Positions 7,872-16,890 of a DNA stretch of 63,543 nt are shown one piece after another. Numbering within the stretch: position 1 is the stretch's first letter; the number at the start of each line of letters is the position of its first letter. The stretch is taken from NCBI RefSeq assembly GCF_000688235.1, contig NZ_JHYO01000023.1:1-63543 (forward strand). Direction: 5' to 3'. Position numbers and translations under genes: made by a program. Under the pieces are notes generated by a model. That model searched no databases. It worked only from the letters and a program-made list of their open reading frames with translations, and was not told the origin of the DNA. The DNA is from Terasakiella pusilla DSM 6293 (GTDB lineage Bacteria > Pseudomonadota > Alphaproteobacteria > Rhodospirillales > Terasakiellaceae).

Positions 7872-8972
7872 TTAAGCCATGAGAGTGTTATATCTCTCAA
7901 TATGGTGCATGGGAATACCAAACAACAATTCGTTGGCGTTAATCCGCTTGACGAAATCGCCGATTTCCAGCTCGTCCGTCATGCCGATCCCGCCATGGAT
8001 TTGAATGGCCTCTTCGCCCACATGACGACCGGACCAAAGCGATTGCACCCACGCTGCCCGGCTAAGGGATTTTGCATCCTCATGCCCTTCTTTCAAGGCC
8101 ATTGCTGCGGCCATGATGATGGACCGGGCTTCTTCAACCTTGATGGACATATCGACCAGACGGTGTTGCAAAACCTGAAATTTGCCCAGTTCTTTACCAA
8201 ACTGTTTGCGGATTTTCGCATACTCCAACGTTTGATCAAAAGCAGCCTGCATAGCCCCCAGATTTTCCGATGCCGCAGCAATCAAGACTTCATCCAAGGC
8301 ATTGTCGAAAATCTCAAGGCCGTTGCCTTCATCAAGACGGGCGGCTTTTGCAGCCACAAAGCTGATATGTCCAGCCCGGCGGTTATCGACCAAATTGATC
8401 TCGCGGATGTTGGCGGCCACTTCGCCCGCTTCCACATAAAACAGGCCGAACCCATCACCGTCAACAGTGGCACTCACGATAAAGCCATCGGCTGCCCCTG
8501 CGGAGACAACGTTGCTTTTGGCACCGTTCACCACCCATTCCCCATTTTGCAGGGTGGCAGTGGTAGAGGGTGTTTCATAGCCATAGCCTTTACCCGTTTC
8601 ATGCAACGCAATGCTAAGCACTTTTTCACCGGAGATCACGCCTTCCAGCAAATCTTCCACAGCTTCGCCCAGTTGCTCAAGGATTTTGCCAGAAAACACG
8701 ACGCTGGTGAGGTATGGCAGGGGCGACAGACCTTTGCCCAGTGCCTCTTCCACGATCATGCTGCCCACAGCCCCTAGGCCAAAGCCGCCATTTTCTTCTG
8801 CAAAGGGGGCGGCAAGCCAGCCCATCTCCGCGCATGTGTTCCAGCTATCGGCTGAATAACCTTTATCCAGTGCCGCATCTGCGCGGGCTTTTTCCATACC
8901 GGCTGTGTCGTCCATAAAGCGATGAACGCTATCGGCGAGCATTTGCTCGGTTTCATCATATTCAAAATTCAT
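7872..8972 (-). CDS. Acyl-CoA dehydrogenase family protein (second of a pair)
   Basis: A 366-residue acyl-CoA dehydrogenase. It has the FAD-contact segment AKIRKQFGKELGKFQVLQHR (about 258-277) and the C-terminal IHGGIGMTDE (about 330). A longer frame begins at 9059, but the ATG at 8972, preceded by AAGGAATAGGAA, gives the normal MNFEYDETEQ start and removes overlap with the gene before it. The partner dehydrogenase lies 26 bases upstream. Such adjacent, dissimilar pairs often form heteromeric enzymes acting on ring-bearing or bulky acyl-CoA esters. Electrons would go to ETF, whose beta gene is also in the window. The substrate is not evident from sequence. Confidence 0.88.
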   Translation of the reverse strand: MNFEYDETEQMLADSVHRFMDDTAGMEKARADAALDKGYSADSWNTCAEMGWLAAPFAEENGGFGLGAVGSMIVEEALGKGLSPLPYLTSVVFSGKILEQLGEAVEDLLEGVISGEKVLSIALHETGKGYGYETPSTTATLQNGEWVVNGAKSNVVSAGAADGFIVSATVDGDGFGLFYVEAGEVAANIREINLVDNRRAGHISFVAAKAARLDEGNGLEIFDNALDEVLIAAASENLGAMQAAFDQTLEYAKIRKQFGKELGKFQVLQHRLVDMSIKVEEARSIIMAAAMALKEGHEDAKSLSRAAWVQSLWSGRHVGEEAIQIHGGIGMTDELEIGDFVKRINANELLFGIPMHHIERYNTLMA

Positions 8973-8998
8973 AACTGCGTTCCTATTCCTTTTACGCC

Positions 8999-10162
8999 TT
9001 ACAGGCCCAATGTCGCTTTTGCCATAACCATCCGTTGGATCTCGTTTGATCCGCCCCAAATGGTCAGTTTGCGCAAGTTCAGATAGGTCGGCATTGCCAT
9101 CGCGGCTTCTGCCGGACCTGCTGGCAAGCTGCCATCGGCTTCCATAAACCCTTGGGAAACACCGACCGCATCCGGCCCCAGCATTTCAAGACGCAGGCGG
9201 GAAATGGCTTGCGCGATCTCTGTACCGCGAATTTTAAGGGCAGACGCGCGTGGTCCCGGATTGCCGCCTGCGTTCATGGTGGACAGCAGACGCAGTTCCA
9301 AAAACTCAAGCGCGCGCAATTGAATTTCAAGGCGCGAAATTTCTTGTGCAAACGGGCTGTTGGCAGCAACTTGTTTGCGCAGTTCCTTCAGGTTACGGCG
9401 TGAACGTGCGGAACCGGACATGATAAAGCGTTCATGTTCCAGCAAGGCTTTACCGTAGCCCCAGCCTGCCCCTTCTTCCCCGATCAGGTTTTCAACAGGG
9501 ACGCGGACATTTTCCAAAAAGACTTCGTTGACCTCGTGATCGCCATCAATGGTCTTGATCGGGCGAATGGTGATCCCCGGCGTCTTCATGTCAATCAACA
9601 GGAAGGAAATCCCCGCCTGTGGCTTACAGGTCGTATCAGTCTTTACAAGACAGAACATCCAGTCCGCCCAATGGGCCCATGTCGTCCATGTTTTCTGACC
9701 GTTTACAACATAATGATCACCATCGCGCACGGCTTTGGTTTTCAGGCTGGCAAGGTCAGACCCCGCCCCCGGTTCGGAATAGCCCTGACACCACCACACT
9801 TTATTTTCGCGGATGGCTGGCAGGAAGCGGTCTTTCTGTTCTTGGTTAGCGTAGTTATAGATCACGGGGCCAACCATCGTGATGCCAAACTGCACAGGCG
9901 GTGGGGCATATAACGACCCGTAGGCCTGTTCAAACAAATATCGGCGTGTGGCGTTAAACCCCGGCCCGCCATATTCAGCAGGCCAACCCGCTGCCAACCA
10001 GTTGTTGGCGGCCAGCACATCCTGCCAACGCAGCATGTCTTCTTTGCTCAGGCGCTGACCAAGGCGTTCTTTTTCCTCGATATCCGCGGGCAGGTTTGCG
10101 GCCAGCGTGTCGCGCACATGTTCATAAAACTGCAAGTCTTCCGGTGAGAATGCAAGATCCAT
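8999..10162 (-). CDS. Acyl-CoA dehydrogenase family protein (first of a pair)
   Basis: A 387-residue acyl-CoA dehydrogenase. It contains the FAD/substrate motif QGYSEPGAGSDLASLKT (about 126-142), NGQKTWTTWAH (about 154) and the C-terminal IWGGSNEIQR. The usual catalytic Glu of the C-terminal YEGT motif is absent, but LLEHERF near residue 240 resembles the alternative base position used by isovaleryl- and long-chain dehydrogenases. It follows the CoA-transferase gene by 12 bases, so activation and desaturation of one acid are presumably coupled. As with its partner, the identity of the acyl-CoA is unknown; an imidazole- or thioimidazole-propionyl-CoA is a hypothesis based on the downstream urocanase-like enzyme. 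Confidence 0.88.
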   Translation of the reverse strand: MDLAFSPEDLQFYEHVRDTLAANLPADIEEKERLGQRLSKEDMLRWQDVLAANNWLAAGWPAEYGGPGFNATRRYLFEQAYGSLYAPPPVQFGITMVGPVIYNYANQEQKDRFLPAIRENKVWWCQGYSEPGAGSDLASLKTKAVRDGDHYVVNGQKTWTTWAHWADWMFCLVKTDTTCKPQAGISFLLIDMKTPGITIRPIKTIDGDHEVNEVFLENVRVPVENLIGEEGAGWGYGKALLEHERFIMSGSARSRRNLKELRKQVAANSPFAQEISRLEIQLRALEFLELRLLSTMNAGGNPGPRASALKIRGTEIAQAISRLRLEMLGPDAVGVSQGFMEADGSLPAGPAEAAMAMPTYLNLRKLTIWGGSNEIQRMVMAKATLGL

Positions 10163-10174
10163 AATCTGACTTCC

Positions 10175-11380
10175 TTAAATAATATTTCGCGCTTTTAAGT
10201 CGCGGATTTTTTCATCGGACCAGCCGAGCACGTCTTTCAACAGGGCTTCGCCGTCCGCGCCCAATGTCGGGGCTTGTTTTTGCTGACCACGCGCCACGTC
10301 ACCAAACTTGACGGGCTGTTCCGGCAGTTTAAAGCTGCCCAGTTCCGGGTGGTCGATTTGGGTAAAGAGCTGACGTTCAGACACCTGCACGTTATCCAGC
10401 GCCTGTTCCACATCCAGAACAGGCGAGGCAGGCACACCCGCTTGGGACAGCAACTGTACAGCTTCTTCCACCGGATAATTGCTCGCCCAGCCTTCAATCA
10501 AGGCACGTAAAGCCGCTTCATTTTCACAACGGATGCTATCGCTGGCAAAACGCGGATCGTCCAAGATCTCCGGCATGCCCATGGTTTCGCACAGGCGGGT
10601 GAACAAAATCTGGTTGGCAACCGCGATGATGATATAGCCATCTTTCGCCTGATAAGACCCGAACGGGGCAGACAGCGGATGACGGTTGCCCGTGCGTTTA
10701 GGCGCAACACCCGTAACCTGATATTGGGTCACAGCGGTTGGCAACAAAGACAACAGACTATCAAACATGGCAATATCCAGATGCTGACCTTGCTGGGTGC
10801 GTTCACGCTGGAAAAGCGCCGTGCTAATGGCCCAGGCGGCATAGACACCAGACACCGTATCCCCAATGGAGTCCCCGGCAAAGACAGGCGCGCGGCCCTC
10901 CTCCCCTGTGACACTCATAAAGCCACTCATGGCTTGGGCGATCACATCATAGCTGGGCAATTTCGCCATGCTGCCCTCTTGACCAAAGCCGGAGATGGAA
11001 CAGTAAATGATCTTGGGGTTAATCGCCTTCAAGCTCGCATAATCAATGCCCAAGCGCTTGGTCACACCGGGGCGGAAATTTTCCACCACCACATCGGCTT
11101 GTTCAACCAACTCTTTGACCAAGGCCAACGCTTCCGCGTTTTTAAGGTCGAGCTTGATGCTTTTTTTGTTGCGGTTGATGAACTCGAAGTTCGCGCTTAC
11201 GGACCCGACGACCGCGCCCATAAAACGCTGGTCATCCCCGCTTGGCGGTTCGACCTTCATGATCTCGGCGCCAAGGTCCGCCATCATACCGGTGCAAAAC
11301 GGTCCAGCGACCACACGGGTAAAGTCCAGAACACGAACCCCGGCAAGTGGAAGGGCGGCAGTTTGATTTTCTTGTGTCAT
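10175..11380 (-). CDS. CaiB/BaiF family (class III) CoA-transferase
   Basis: A 401-residue class III CoA-transferase with the N-terminal LAGVRVLDFTRVVAGPFCTG and the substrate-channel NRNKKSIKLDL. The YDVIAQAMSGFMSVTG segment and the Asp of APVFAGDSIGD (about residue 166) form the catalytic region that takes CoA as an aspartyl thioester. The frame is open from 11422, but the ATG at 11380 is preferred. It follows the dctM stop by 17 bases and restores the typical family N-terminus. These enzymes move CoA between related carboxylic acids without ATP, as CaiB does in carnitine metabolism. Position between a TRAP permease and two acyl-CoA dehydrogenases implies that it activates the imported acid. 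Confidence 0.87.
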   Translation of the reverse strand: MTQENQTAALPLAGVRVLDFTRVVAGPFCTGMMADLGAEIMKVEPPSGDDQRFMGAVVGSVSANFEFINRNKKSIKLDLKNAEALALVKELVEQADVVVENFRPGVTKRLGIDYASLKAINPKIIYCSISGFGQEGSMAKLPSYDVIAQAMSGFMSVTGEEGRAPVFAGDSIGDTVSGVYAAWAISTALFQRERTQQGQHLDIAMFDSLLSLLPTAVTQYQVTGVAPKRTGNRHPLSAPFGSYQAKDGYIIIAVANQILFTRLCETMGMPEILDDPRFASDSIRCENEAALRALIEGWASNYPVEEAVQLLSQAGVPASPVLDVEQALDNVQVSERQLFTQIDHPELGSFKLPEQPVKFGDVARGQQKQAPTLGADGEALLKDVLGWSDEKIRDLKARNII

Positions 11381-11397
11381 TTTATGATCTTCTTTTC

Positions 11398-12702
11398 TTA
11401 ACGCAGTGCATTGGGGAGCCACAGGGCAATTTCAGGGAAGAAAAGCACCAGAAACAGCGCCACAATATTGGCAATCAGGAAGGGCAGCACCCCTTTGTAA
11501 ATGGTGCTCAGCGGGATTTCAGGCCTGAGACTTTTTAAGACGAAGACATTGATCCCCACAGGCGGCGTAATCATACCGATTTCAATCACCATCACGTTGA
11601 TAATCCCCCACCAGATCGGGTCAAACCCAAGGCCCGTCACCAGCGGGAAGACAAACGGCAGGGTCAGGACCATCCCGGCAAGCGCATCAAAGACCGCGCC
11701 CAACACCACATACATGGCAACCAGCATCAGGATAATCGCCATCGGCGGGATATCGAAACTTTTCACCCACTCGACAATTTCCTGCGGCATGTGCGACAAA
11801 GTCATGAAGTAGGTAAAGATGTTTGCGCCCAGCATGATCAGATACAACAGGGCAATAGAGCCCGCAGATTCATAGATCGTCGCCCAAAACGCCTGTCCTT
11901 TTAAGGCACCACGCATATAGGCAAAGGCCAAGGTCATCACCAGCCCAACTGCCGCACCTTCATTGACCGTAAAGATACCGGAATAAATCCCGCCCATCAC
12001 CACAATGATAATAGCGCTCGCGCCCCAGCTTTTACGGGTCACTTTCAACCGTTCCGCCCATTCTGCACGCGGGGAAATTTCCGCCGCAGACGGGTTCATC
12101 ATCAGATAAACACGAATAGCGATAAAGAACAGGAAGATGGACAACAGCCCCGGCATCACAGCCGCCAAGAACATATCAATGACAAACTGTTCCACCTGCA
12201 CCGCATAAATCACCATAATGATCGACGGTGGGATCAAGGAACCGAGCGTGCCGCCTGCGGCCAATGTGCCGGAACAGAGCGACAGCAGATAATTGCGTTT
12301 TTCCATTTCCGGCATTGCAATGCGGGTCATAGTCGCCGTTGTCGCAATAGAAGACCCGGAGATCGCGCCAAATCCGCCACAGCCTGCAATGGTCGCCATC
12401 GCCAAGCCGCCGCGATAATGTCCGATCCAGACATTTGCGAGCTTGTAAATATCACCGGACAACCCGGCAATCCCCGCAAAACCACCCATCAACAGAAAGG
12501 TCATGACCACGGAAAATTCCTGATTGGTCAGCATGGATACGGTTTCAGTACCAAACAGTGAGAACATCCCCGACCAGCTACCGGTCAGCACAAGGAAGCC
12601 CCCTGCCCCGACAACAGCCATCGCAATCCCGACCGGGACATGTAGACAGATCACAAGAACCAGAGCACCAAGCCCGGTGATACCAACTTCAATGGGGGTC
12701 AT
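11398..12702 (-). CDS. dctM: TRAP transporter large permease (system 1)
   Basis: A 434-residue, very hydrophobic DctM-type membrane protein with about 12 predicted transmembrane segments. It carries family landmarks such as GGFGAISGSSIATTATM (about 113) and LGSLIPPSIIMVIYAV (about 151). It forms the ion-coupled permease of a tripartite ATP-independent transporter with the DctQ protein just upstream, whose stop codon overlaps its start by ATGA. The downstream CoA-transferase starts after 17 bases, so transport and activation share a transcript. TRAP systems mostly take up carboxylates. Confidence 0.92.
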   Translation of the reverse strand: MTPIEVGITGLGALVLVICLHVPVGIAMAVVGAGGFLVLTGSWSGMFSLFGTETVSMLTNQEFSVVMTFLLMGGFAGIAGLSGDIYKLANVWIGHYRGGLAMATIAGCGGFGAISGSSIATTATMTRIAMPEMEKRNYLLSLCSGTLAAGGTLGSLIPPSIIMVIYAVQVEQFVIDMFLAAVMPGLLSIFLFFIAIRVYLMMNPSAAEISPRAEWAERLKVTRKSWGASAIIIVVMGGIYSGIFTVNEGAAVGLVMTLAFAYMRGALKGQAFWATIYESAGSIALLYLIMLGANIFTYFMTLSHMPQEIVEWVKSFDIPPMAIILMLVAMYVVLGAVFDALAGMVLTLPFVFPLVTGLGFDPIWWGIINVMVIEIGMITPPVGINVFVLKSLRPEIPLSTIYKGVLPFLIANIVALFLVLFFPEIALWLPNALR

Positions 12703-13280
12703 ACGTCTTCTCCCATGCCACCGCGGACAGGTACGTGTTTATAATCATGAGCGTCCGTGTTGCCTTCTTCGGCATCTTCCGCCGGGATTTCCCCGTGCAG
12801 CACTTCTAAAAACATCTGCACAACCACCAAAGCCTGAACCACAATACAAACGATAAAAATCAACGAAACCAACAACCAGACAGGCCATATTTTGACACCT
12901 AAAAGCCAGGTCACTTCTTCATTCTCAAAGACCGAGATGCTGTGCGTGCTGACTTGCCAAGCGATCAACGCCATTACCACTAAAGCAATCGTGTGACCAA
13001 ACAGGTCCAGTGCTGCGCCTGTGCGACCGGGAAAAATATTCCCGAGAAACTGGACGGAAACATGATGCCTTTCGGCAAGGGAGGCGGGAAAACAGGCGGC
13101 TGCTGAAAAAACAATAGATAAATCTAATACATCACTAAAGCCGGGGATGGGCACACTAAACAATTCGCGTCCCAGAATATCGAAGATGGTCACCAGCGAC
13201 AGTCCGACAATCCCGGTCAGGCCGACAATCGCAATAAATTTGGTCAAGCGTGCAACTATAAAAACGCGTTCCACTGGCAC
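12699..13280 (-). CDS. dctQ: TRAP transporter small permease (system 1)
   Basis: A 193-residue DctQ-type protein with four predicted membrane spans; the SLAERHHVSVQFLGNIFPG loop is typical. The frame opens with TTG at 13295, but a GTG at 13280 lies seven bases after a clear GGAGGG ribosome-binding site and is the more likely start. The stop overlaps the dctM start by four bases, indicating translational coupling. It links the periplasmic receptor to the large permease. A hairpin upstream separates it from dctP. Confidence 0.85.
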   Translation of the reverse strand: MPVERVFIVARLTKFIAIVGLTGIVGLSLVTIFDILGRELFSVPIPGFSDVLDLSIVFSAAACFPASLAERHHVSVQFLGNIFPGRTGAALDLFGHTIALVVMALIAWQVSTHSISVFENEEVTWLLGVKIWPVWLLVSLIFIVCIVVQALVVVQMFLEVLHGEIPAEDAEEGNTDAHDYKHVPVRGGMGEDV

Positions 13281-13300
13281 AATTCGGCCCTCCAAAATAG

Positions 13301-13347
13301 AAAAAAGGCGGTATCAGGGTACACTTGTCCAAACACCGCCTTTTTTT
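13301..13347 (-). terminator. Intergenic terminator/attenuator between dctP and dctQ (system 1)
   Basis: AAAAAAGGCGGT at 13301-13312 pairs with ACCGCCTTTTTT at 13334-13346, and the T-run gives an intrinsic terminator on the minus strand. It sits between the receptor gene and the permease genes of one operon, so partial read-through would set receptor in excess over permease. Confidence 0.8.
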
Positions 13348-13349
13348 GA

Positions 13350-14390
13350 TTAGTTCTTCGCGCGAATTGTGTCGCGGATGCTGAGCATTTCCTGATAGAG
13401 GTTCACACCTGCGTCAGACTTGACGTTCCAGCCCTCTTCGATCCCGGACATCTTTTCTTTCACAGATGCCAATTGCTCTTCGCTCCACATGCCAATCTCG
13501 TGCTTGCCGTCTTTAGACAGCTTTTCACGGGATTCTGCAATCTGTTTATCCAGATTTGTGTTCAGCAGATTGGTAAACCACGCACCACGATATTTATCCA
13601 ATGCAGCCTTGGCTTTTTCCGGCAGGGACTCATACTTTTCTTTGTTCATAGGGAAAAGGACAGTCACGTTCCCCAGCGGCACGTTGATGACGTGATATTT
13701 CGCCGCATCGGAGATACGGAAGTTGATCAGGTTGCCGTCATCCATCAGCGCGCCATCCAGCACACGACGCGAAATATTTTCTGCAATCTTGGTCGCTGAC
13801 ACGCCACAGATCGGCACCGCACCTAAACGTTTAACGATTTCAACCTGTGTCGGACCACCTGCGCGGATTTTCATACCCGCCACGTCTTCCGGCGTTTTCA
13901 TCGGCTGGTTGGCGTGCAATGTGTACGGTCCAACTTCGATGATGCCCATCAGTTCAATTTTATCAAAACCGGACAGATGCCCCTTATCATACATCTGCTG
14001 TGCGGTCAGGCCCGCTTCAAGGCTATTGCCAAAAACGAAAGGAAGTTCGAACAGCTCAAGCTCCTTAAAACGGCCTGGTGTATAAGCAGCCACAACTTCG
14101 GCAATATCCACAACGCCATCTTCGACCAGTTTCAACTGTGTCGCCGGGTTGGACCCCAGCGTCCCCCCCGGATAATGCTGGATCTTCAACGTCCCTTCGG
14201 ACGCTTCTTCAACCGCTTTGATGAAAGCCGGAACAGACACACGGTTGTTAATGCTTTTTGGGGAAACAAAACTCGCAAATTTCAAAACTGTCGGTTCAGC
14301 CGCTTGTGCAGAACCAGCCATTGAAACACCCATAGCAACCGCTACGGTCATGACGATTTTTGAGATATTGGACTTCAAGCCATTCTTCAT
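13350..14390 (-). CDS. dctP: TRAP transporter solute receptor, DctP family (system 1)
   Basis: A 346-residue periplasmic binding protein with a cleavable signal peptide (hydrophobic stretch about 12-30, ending SMAGSAQA). The conserved DctP block GMKIRAGGPTQVEIVKRLGA (about 170) carries the arginine that normally binds the ligand carboxylate. It is the first gene of the cluster that continues through dctQM, CoA-transferase and acyl-CoA dehydrogenases, so its ligand is probably the acid those enzymes process. An AGGGAAG ribosome-binding site precedes the ATG. Confidence 0.9.
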   Translation of the reverse strand: MKNGLKSNISKIVMTVAVAMGVSMAGSAQAAEPTVLKFASFVSPKSINNRVSVPAFIKAVEEASEGTLKIQHYPGGTLGSNPATQLKLVEDGVVDIAEVVAAYTPGRFKELELFELPFVFGNSLEAGLTAQQMYDKGHLSGFDKIELMGIIEVGPYTLHANQPMKTPEDVAGMKIRAGGPTQVEIVKRLGAVPICGVSATKIAENISRRVLDGALMDDGNLINFRISDAAKYHVINVPLGNVTVLFPMNKEKYESLPEKAKAALDKYRGAWFTNLLNTNLDKQIAESREKLSKDGKHEIGMWSEEQLASVKEKMSGIEEGWNVKSDAGVNLYQEMLSIRDTIRAKN

Positions 14391-14715
14391 CGGCTTCCCT
14401 TTCTGTTAAACGATTTTGGTGCGCCTTATTCGCGCTTATTTGCTGAGGCTATAATCATCAAAACCGCATCCAGAAGGTAAATACTTTTTCCATAATTTAG
14501 CTATAAGGATTCCCGAACGAATTAAAGCCATCAGGATCTCAAATCTATTTTTCATTTTTATTTCAATTGGATGAGAGATATATGTTTTATTGATTACTTA
14601 CCTTTCTGCTGTGCCTGTTTCAGGTTTTACAACCCACTTGCCCCGCCGGTTTTTGCACTGCATCATATTCCAAAAAGGGACCACCCCCACCTCTCAACAC
14701 CCAAGACGTGTACCG
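14391..14715 (-). promoter_or_regulatory. Long AT-rich leader upstream of dctP (system 1)
   Basis: A gap of about 390 bases separates this dctP from the previous gene. The first 325 bases are AT-rich and hold no credible coding frame; they should contain the promoter for the region A operon. I could not single out a convincing -35/-10 pair or operator by eye. Confidence 0.4.
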
Positions 14716-14757
14716 CAAAAATAAAAAGCCGATCCCTATACAGGACCGGCTTTCATT
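14716..14757 (-). terminator. Intrinsic terminator after the TRAP-TAXI fused permease
   Basis: AAAGCCGATCC (14725-14735) pairs with GGACCGGCTTT (14743-14753) with one mismatch and a seven-base loop. On the minus strand it is followed by TTTTTATTTTT. It ends the TAXI-fused permease transcript and insulates it from the region A operon. Confidence 0.85.
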
Positions 14758-14779
14758 TTTGCGGCAATTAACGCCTAGA

Positions 14780-16822
14780 TCAGGCAACGGCCCGTTCTAA
14801 TTTTCGCTTTCTGAGCTGACTTATAAAGACGGGAGATAACAATGCAAAACCAATCCCCATCGTGATCAAGCCCGGTGCGACGAACAACAAAGCGACAAGT
14901 CCGATATACCATCGCTCCCACGTGCTTAATGTCGCTATAAAGTAACCGGTAAAGGCCGAGCCAATGGCCCCAATGCCAATCAAAGCCCCGGTAAAGGTGA
15001 TGGAAAACTCAAGCCACGTAAATCCGTCCGCCACCAACAACAAAGACGGTGAATAAACGAAGATAAACGGCACCAAAGCCTTTGCGATCCCAAGACGAAA
15101 CGCCGTATTACCGGTCTGGAACGGATTTGACCCCGCAATCCCGGCCGCCGCATAGGCCGCCAGCGCAACAGGCGGTGTAATATCCGCAAGCACCCCGTAA
15201 TAAAAGACGAAGAAATGCGACACAAGCGGCTGAACCTGCAACTGTGCCAAGGCCGGTGCGGCAACCGCCACAAGGATGATATAGGTCGCCGTTGTCGGAA
15301 TACCCGCCCCCATAATAATACACGCAACCGCAATTAACACGAGGGAGAAGAACAACGCCCACTGGGTAACCGTAAAGTAGCTCAGCGGCCAGATCGTACC
15401 GACCAGATCACCCAGCTCTGTTGCCGTTTGCACAACCACAAACCCGAGACGGAAGCCCACGCCTGTCAAGGTCACAACGCCAACAACCACCCCCACAGTC
15501 GCCGCAGCAGCACCAACCGCCAGTGTGTTTTTAGCACCCAACACAAACGCGTCCCACAGATCAATCAGTTTCAGGCGATTAACCGGATTGAGGAAGCCGA
15601 CAACGATACAGGCAATAATCCCATACACGGCTGCAAAATCAGGGGTGCGTCCGGTCAGGATCAGATAGACCAGAATCGCCAGCGGAATAACCGACAACCA
15701 ATGCTGACGCAACACCACGGCGGCCTTGGGAAGTTCTTTCGCATCCAGACCTTTGAGGCCCAGCTTTTTAGCTTCCAAATGCACCATGATGAAGATGCCG
15801 ATATAGTGTAACAGCGCCGGAAACAGGGCTGCTGCCAAAATATCGCGCAACGGAATTTCCAGATATTCCACCATGATAAAGGCAGCCGCGCCCAAGATCG
15901 GCGGCGTAATCTGCCCGCCTGTGGAGGACGTTGCTTCTACCGCCGCAGAAAAACGCGCCGGATATCCGACCTTTTTCATCGCCGGAATGGTCAAAGCCCC
16001 CGTTGTCACCGTGTTGGCAATGGAGGAACCGGAGATCGTGCCCATAAAAGCAGACGAGAAAATCGCAACCTTCGCCGGACCACCGGAATAGCGCCCCGCC
16101 AGAACCATGGCAAGGTCAATAAATAATTGCCCCAGCCCGATGCGGGTCGCCAAAACACCAAATAGAATAAACAAAAAGACATATTGCGCCATCACACCGA
16201 TGGCGATGCCGTAGATCCCCTGATTGGTCATATAAAGATGGTTGATCAGACCCAACCAACTTGTGCCGCCGTGCTTCAACGCACCGGGCGCATAAGGGCC
16301 AAACAAAGCAAAGGCAATAAAGATAAGGGCGATAATCGGCAAAGTCGGCCCAACGGAGCGACGGGTCGCTTCCAACGTCAGCAACAACAAAGCCGAGCCC
16401 CACAAGATATCTACGGAAGACGGGTTCCCCACCCGTGAAGCAACCAGCTCGGATGGTAAAAGCGGCAAGTATAAGGCCGACCCCACAGCTGCAATTGCAA
16501 ACAGAATATCAATGATCGGTATACCGTTAAACCGATACCACGCTGAGGGAACGACCTCGCTGTCGGAAACGGACTTGCGCCAGGAAAACAGGATGAACAC
16601 CAGCCCCAGCGTAAAAGATAGATAGATGCCCCGATGGAGCAATTCGCGTATCGTGCCGAAACCGGACGCATAGATATGGTAAACACTCATGGCGACCAGC
16701 AACACACTGACGATAAGGGTCAGAATTTTGCCAGTATTGCGAAAGGCCATCTCGGGATCAAACTTACGTTCAATCTCTGCGAGTTCTTCTAACGTCAACT
16801 CGCGATTATTTTCGGGGGACAT
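14780..16822 (-). CDS. TRAP transporter fused permease, 4TM/12TM type (system 2)
   Basis: A 680-residue integral membrane protein in which the DctQ-like four-span and DctM-like twelve-span parts are fused, the normal arrangement for TAXI-type TRAP systems. The DctM signatures ATRIGLGQLFIDLAMVLAGR and STGGQITPPILGAAAFIMVE lie near residues 225 and 300, and IIMGAGIPTTATYIILVAVA lies near 510. The N-terminal 40 residues are cytoplasmic and acidic. It is paired with the TAXI receptor gene upstream, separated by 68 bases containing a hairpin. The transported solute is unknown; characterised TAXI receptors bind glutamate or other carboxylates. Confidence 0.92.
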   Translation of the reverse strand: MSPENNRELTLEELAEIERKFDPEMAFRNTGKILTLIVSVLLVAMSVYHIYASGFGTIRELLHRGIYLSFTLGLVFILFSWRKSVSDSEVVPSAWYRFNGIPIIDILFAIAAVGSALYLPLLPSELVASRVGNPSSVDILWGSALLLLTLEATRRSVGPTLPIIALIFIAFALFGPYAPGALKHGGTSWLGLINHLYMTNQGIYGIAIGVMAQYVFLFILFGVLATRIGLGQLFIDLAMVLAGRYSGGPAKVAIFSSAFMGTISGSSIANTVTTGALTIPAMKKVGYPARFSAAVEATSSTGGQITPPILGAAAFIMVEYLEIPLRDILAAALFPALLHYIGIFIMVHLEAKKLGLKGLDAKELPKAAVVLRQHWLSVIPLAILVYLILTGRTPDFAAVYGIIACIVVGFLNPVNRLKLIDLWDAFVLGAKNTLAVGAAAATVGVVVGVVTLTGVGFRLGFVVVQTATELGDLVGTIWPLSYFTVTQWALFFSLVLIAVACIIMGAGIPTTATYIILVAVAAPALAQLQVQPLVSHFFVFYYGVLADITPPVALAAYAAAGIAGSNPFQTGNTAFRLGIAKALVPFIFVYSPSLLLVADGFTWLEFSITFTGALIGIGAIGSAFTGYFIATLSTWERWYIGLVALLFVAPGLITMGIGFALLSPVFISQLRKRKLERAVA

Positions 16823-16844
16823 TTACTCTCTCCTGAATATAAAG

Positions 16845-16874
16845 AAGACCCGAGCTTGGGTAAACTCGGGTCTT
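16845..16874 (-). terminator. Hairpin between TAXI receptor and fused permease genes
   Basis: A perfect ten-base stem, AAGACCCGAG (16845-16854) with CTCGGGTCTT (16865-16874), is followed on the minus strand by CTTTATATT. As in system 1 it lies between receptor and permease genes and may attenuate transcription or protect the receptor mRNA end. Confidence 0.65.
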
Positions 16875-16890
16875 AATAGGCATCTTCAAC

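Noticed and set aside
7845-8777. A 310-codon plus-strand frame opposite the acyl-CoA dehydrogenase gene
   Set aside because: It is antisense to a well-supported gene, has no ribosome-binding site and no family motif.
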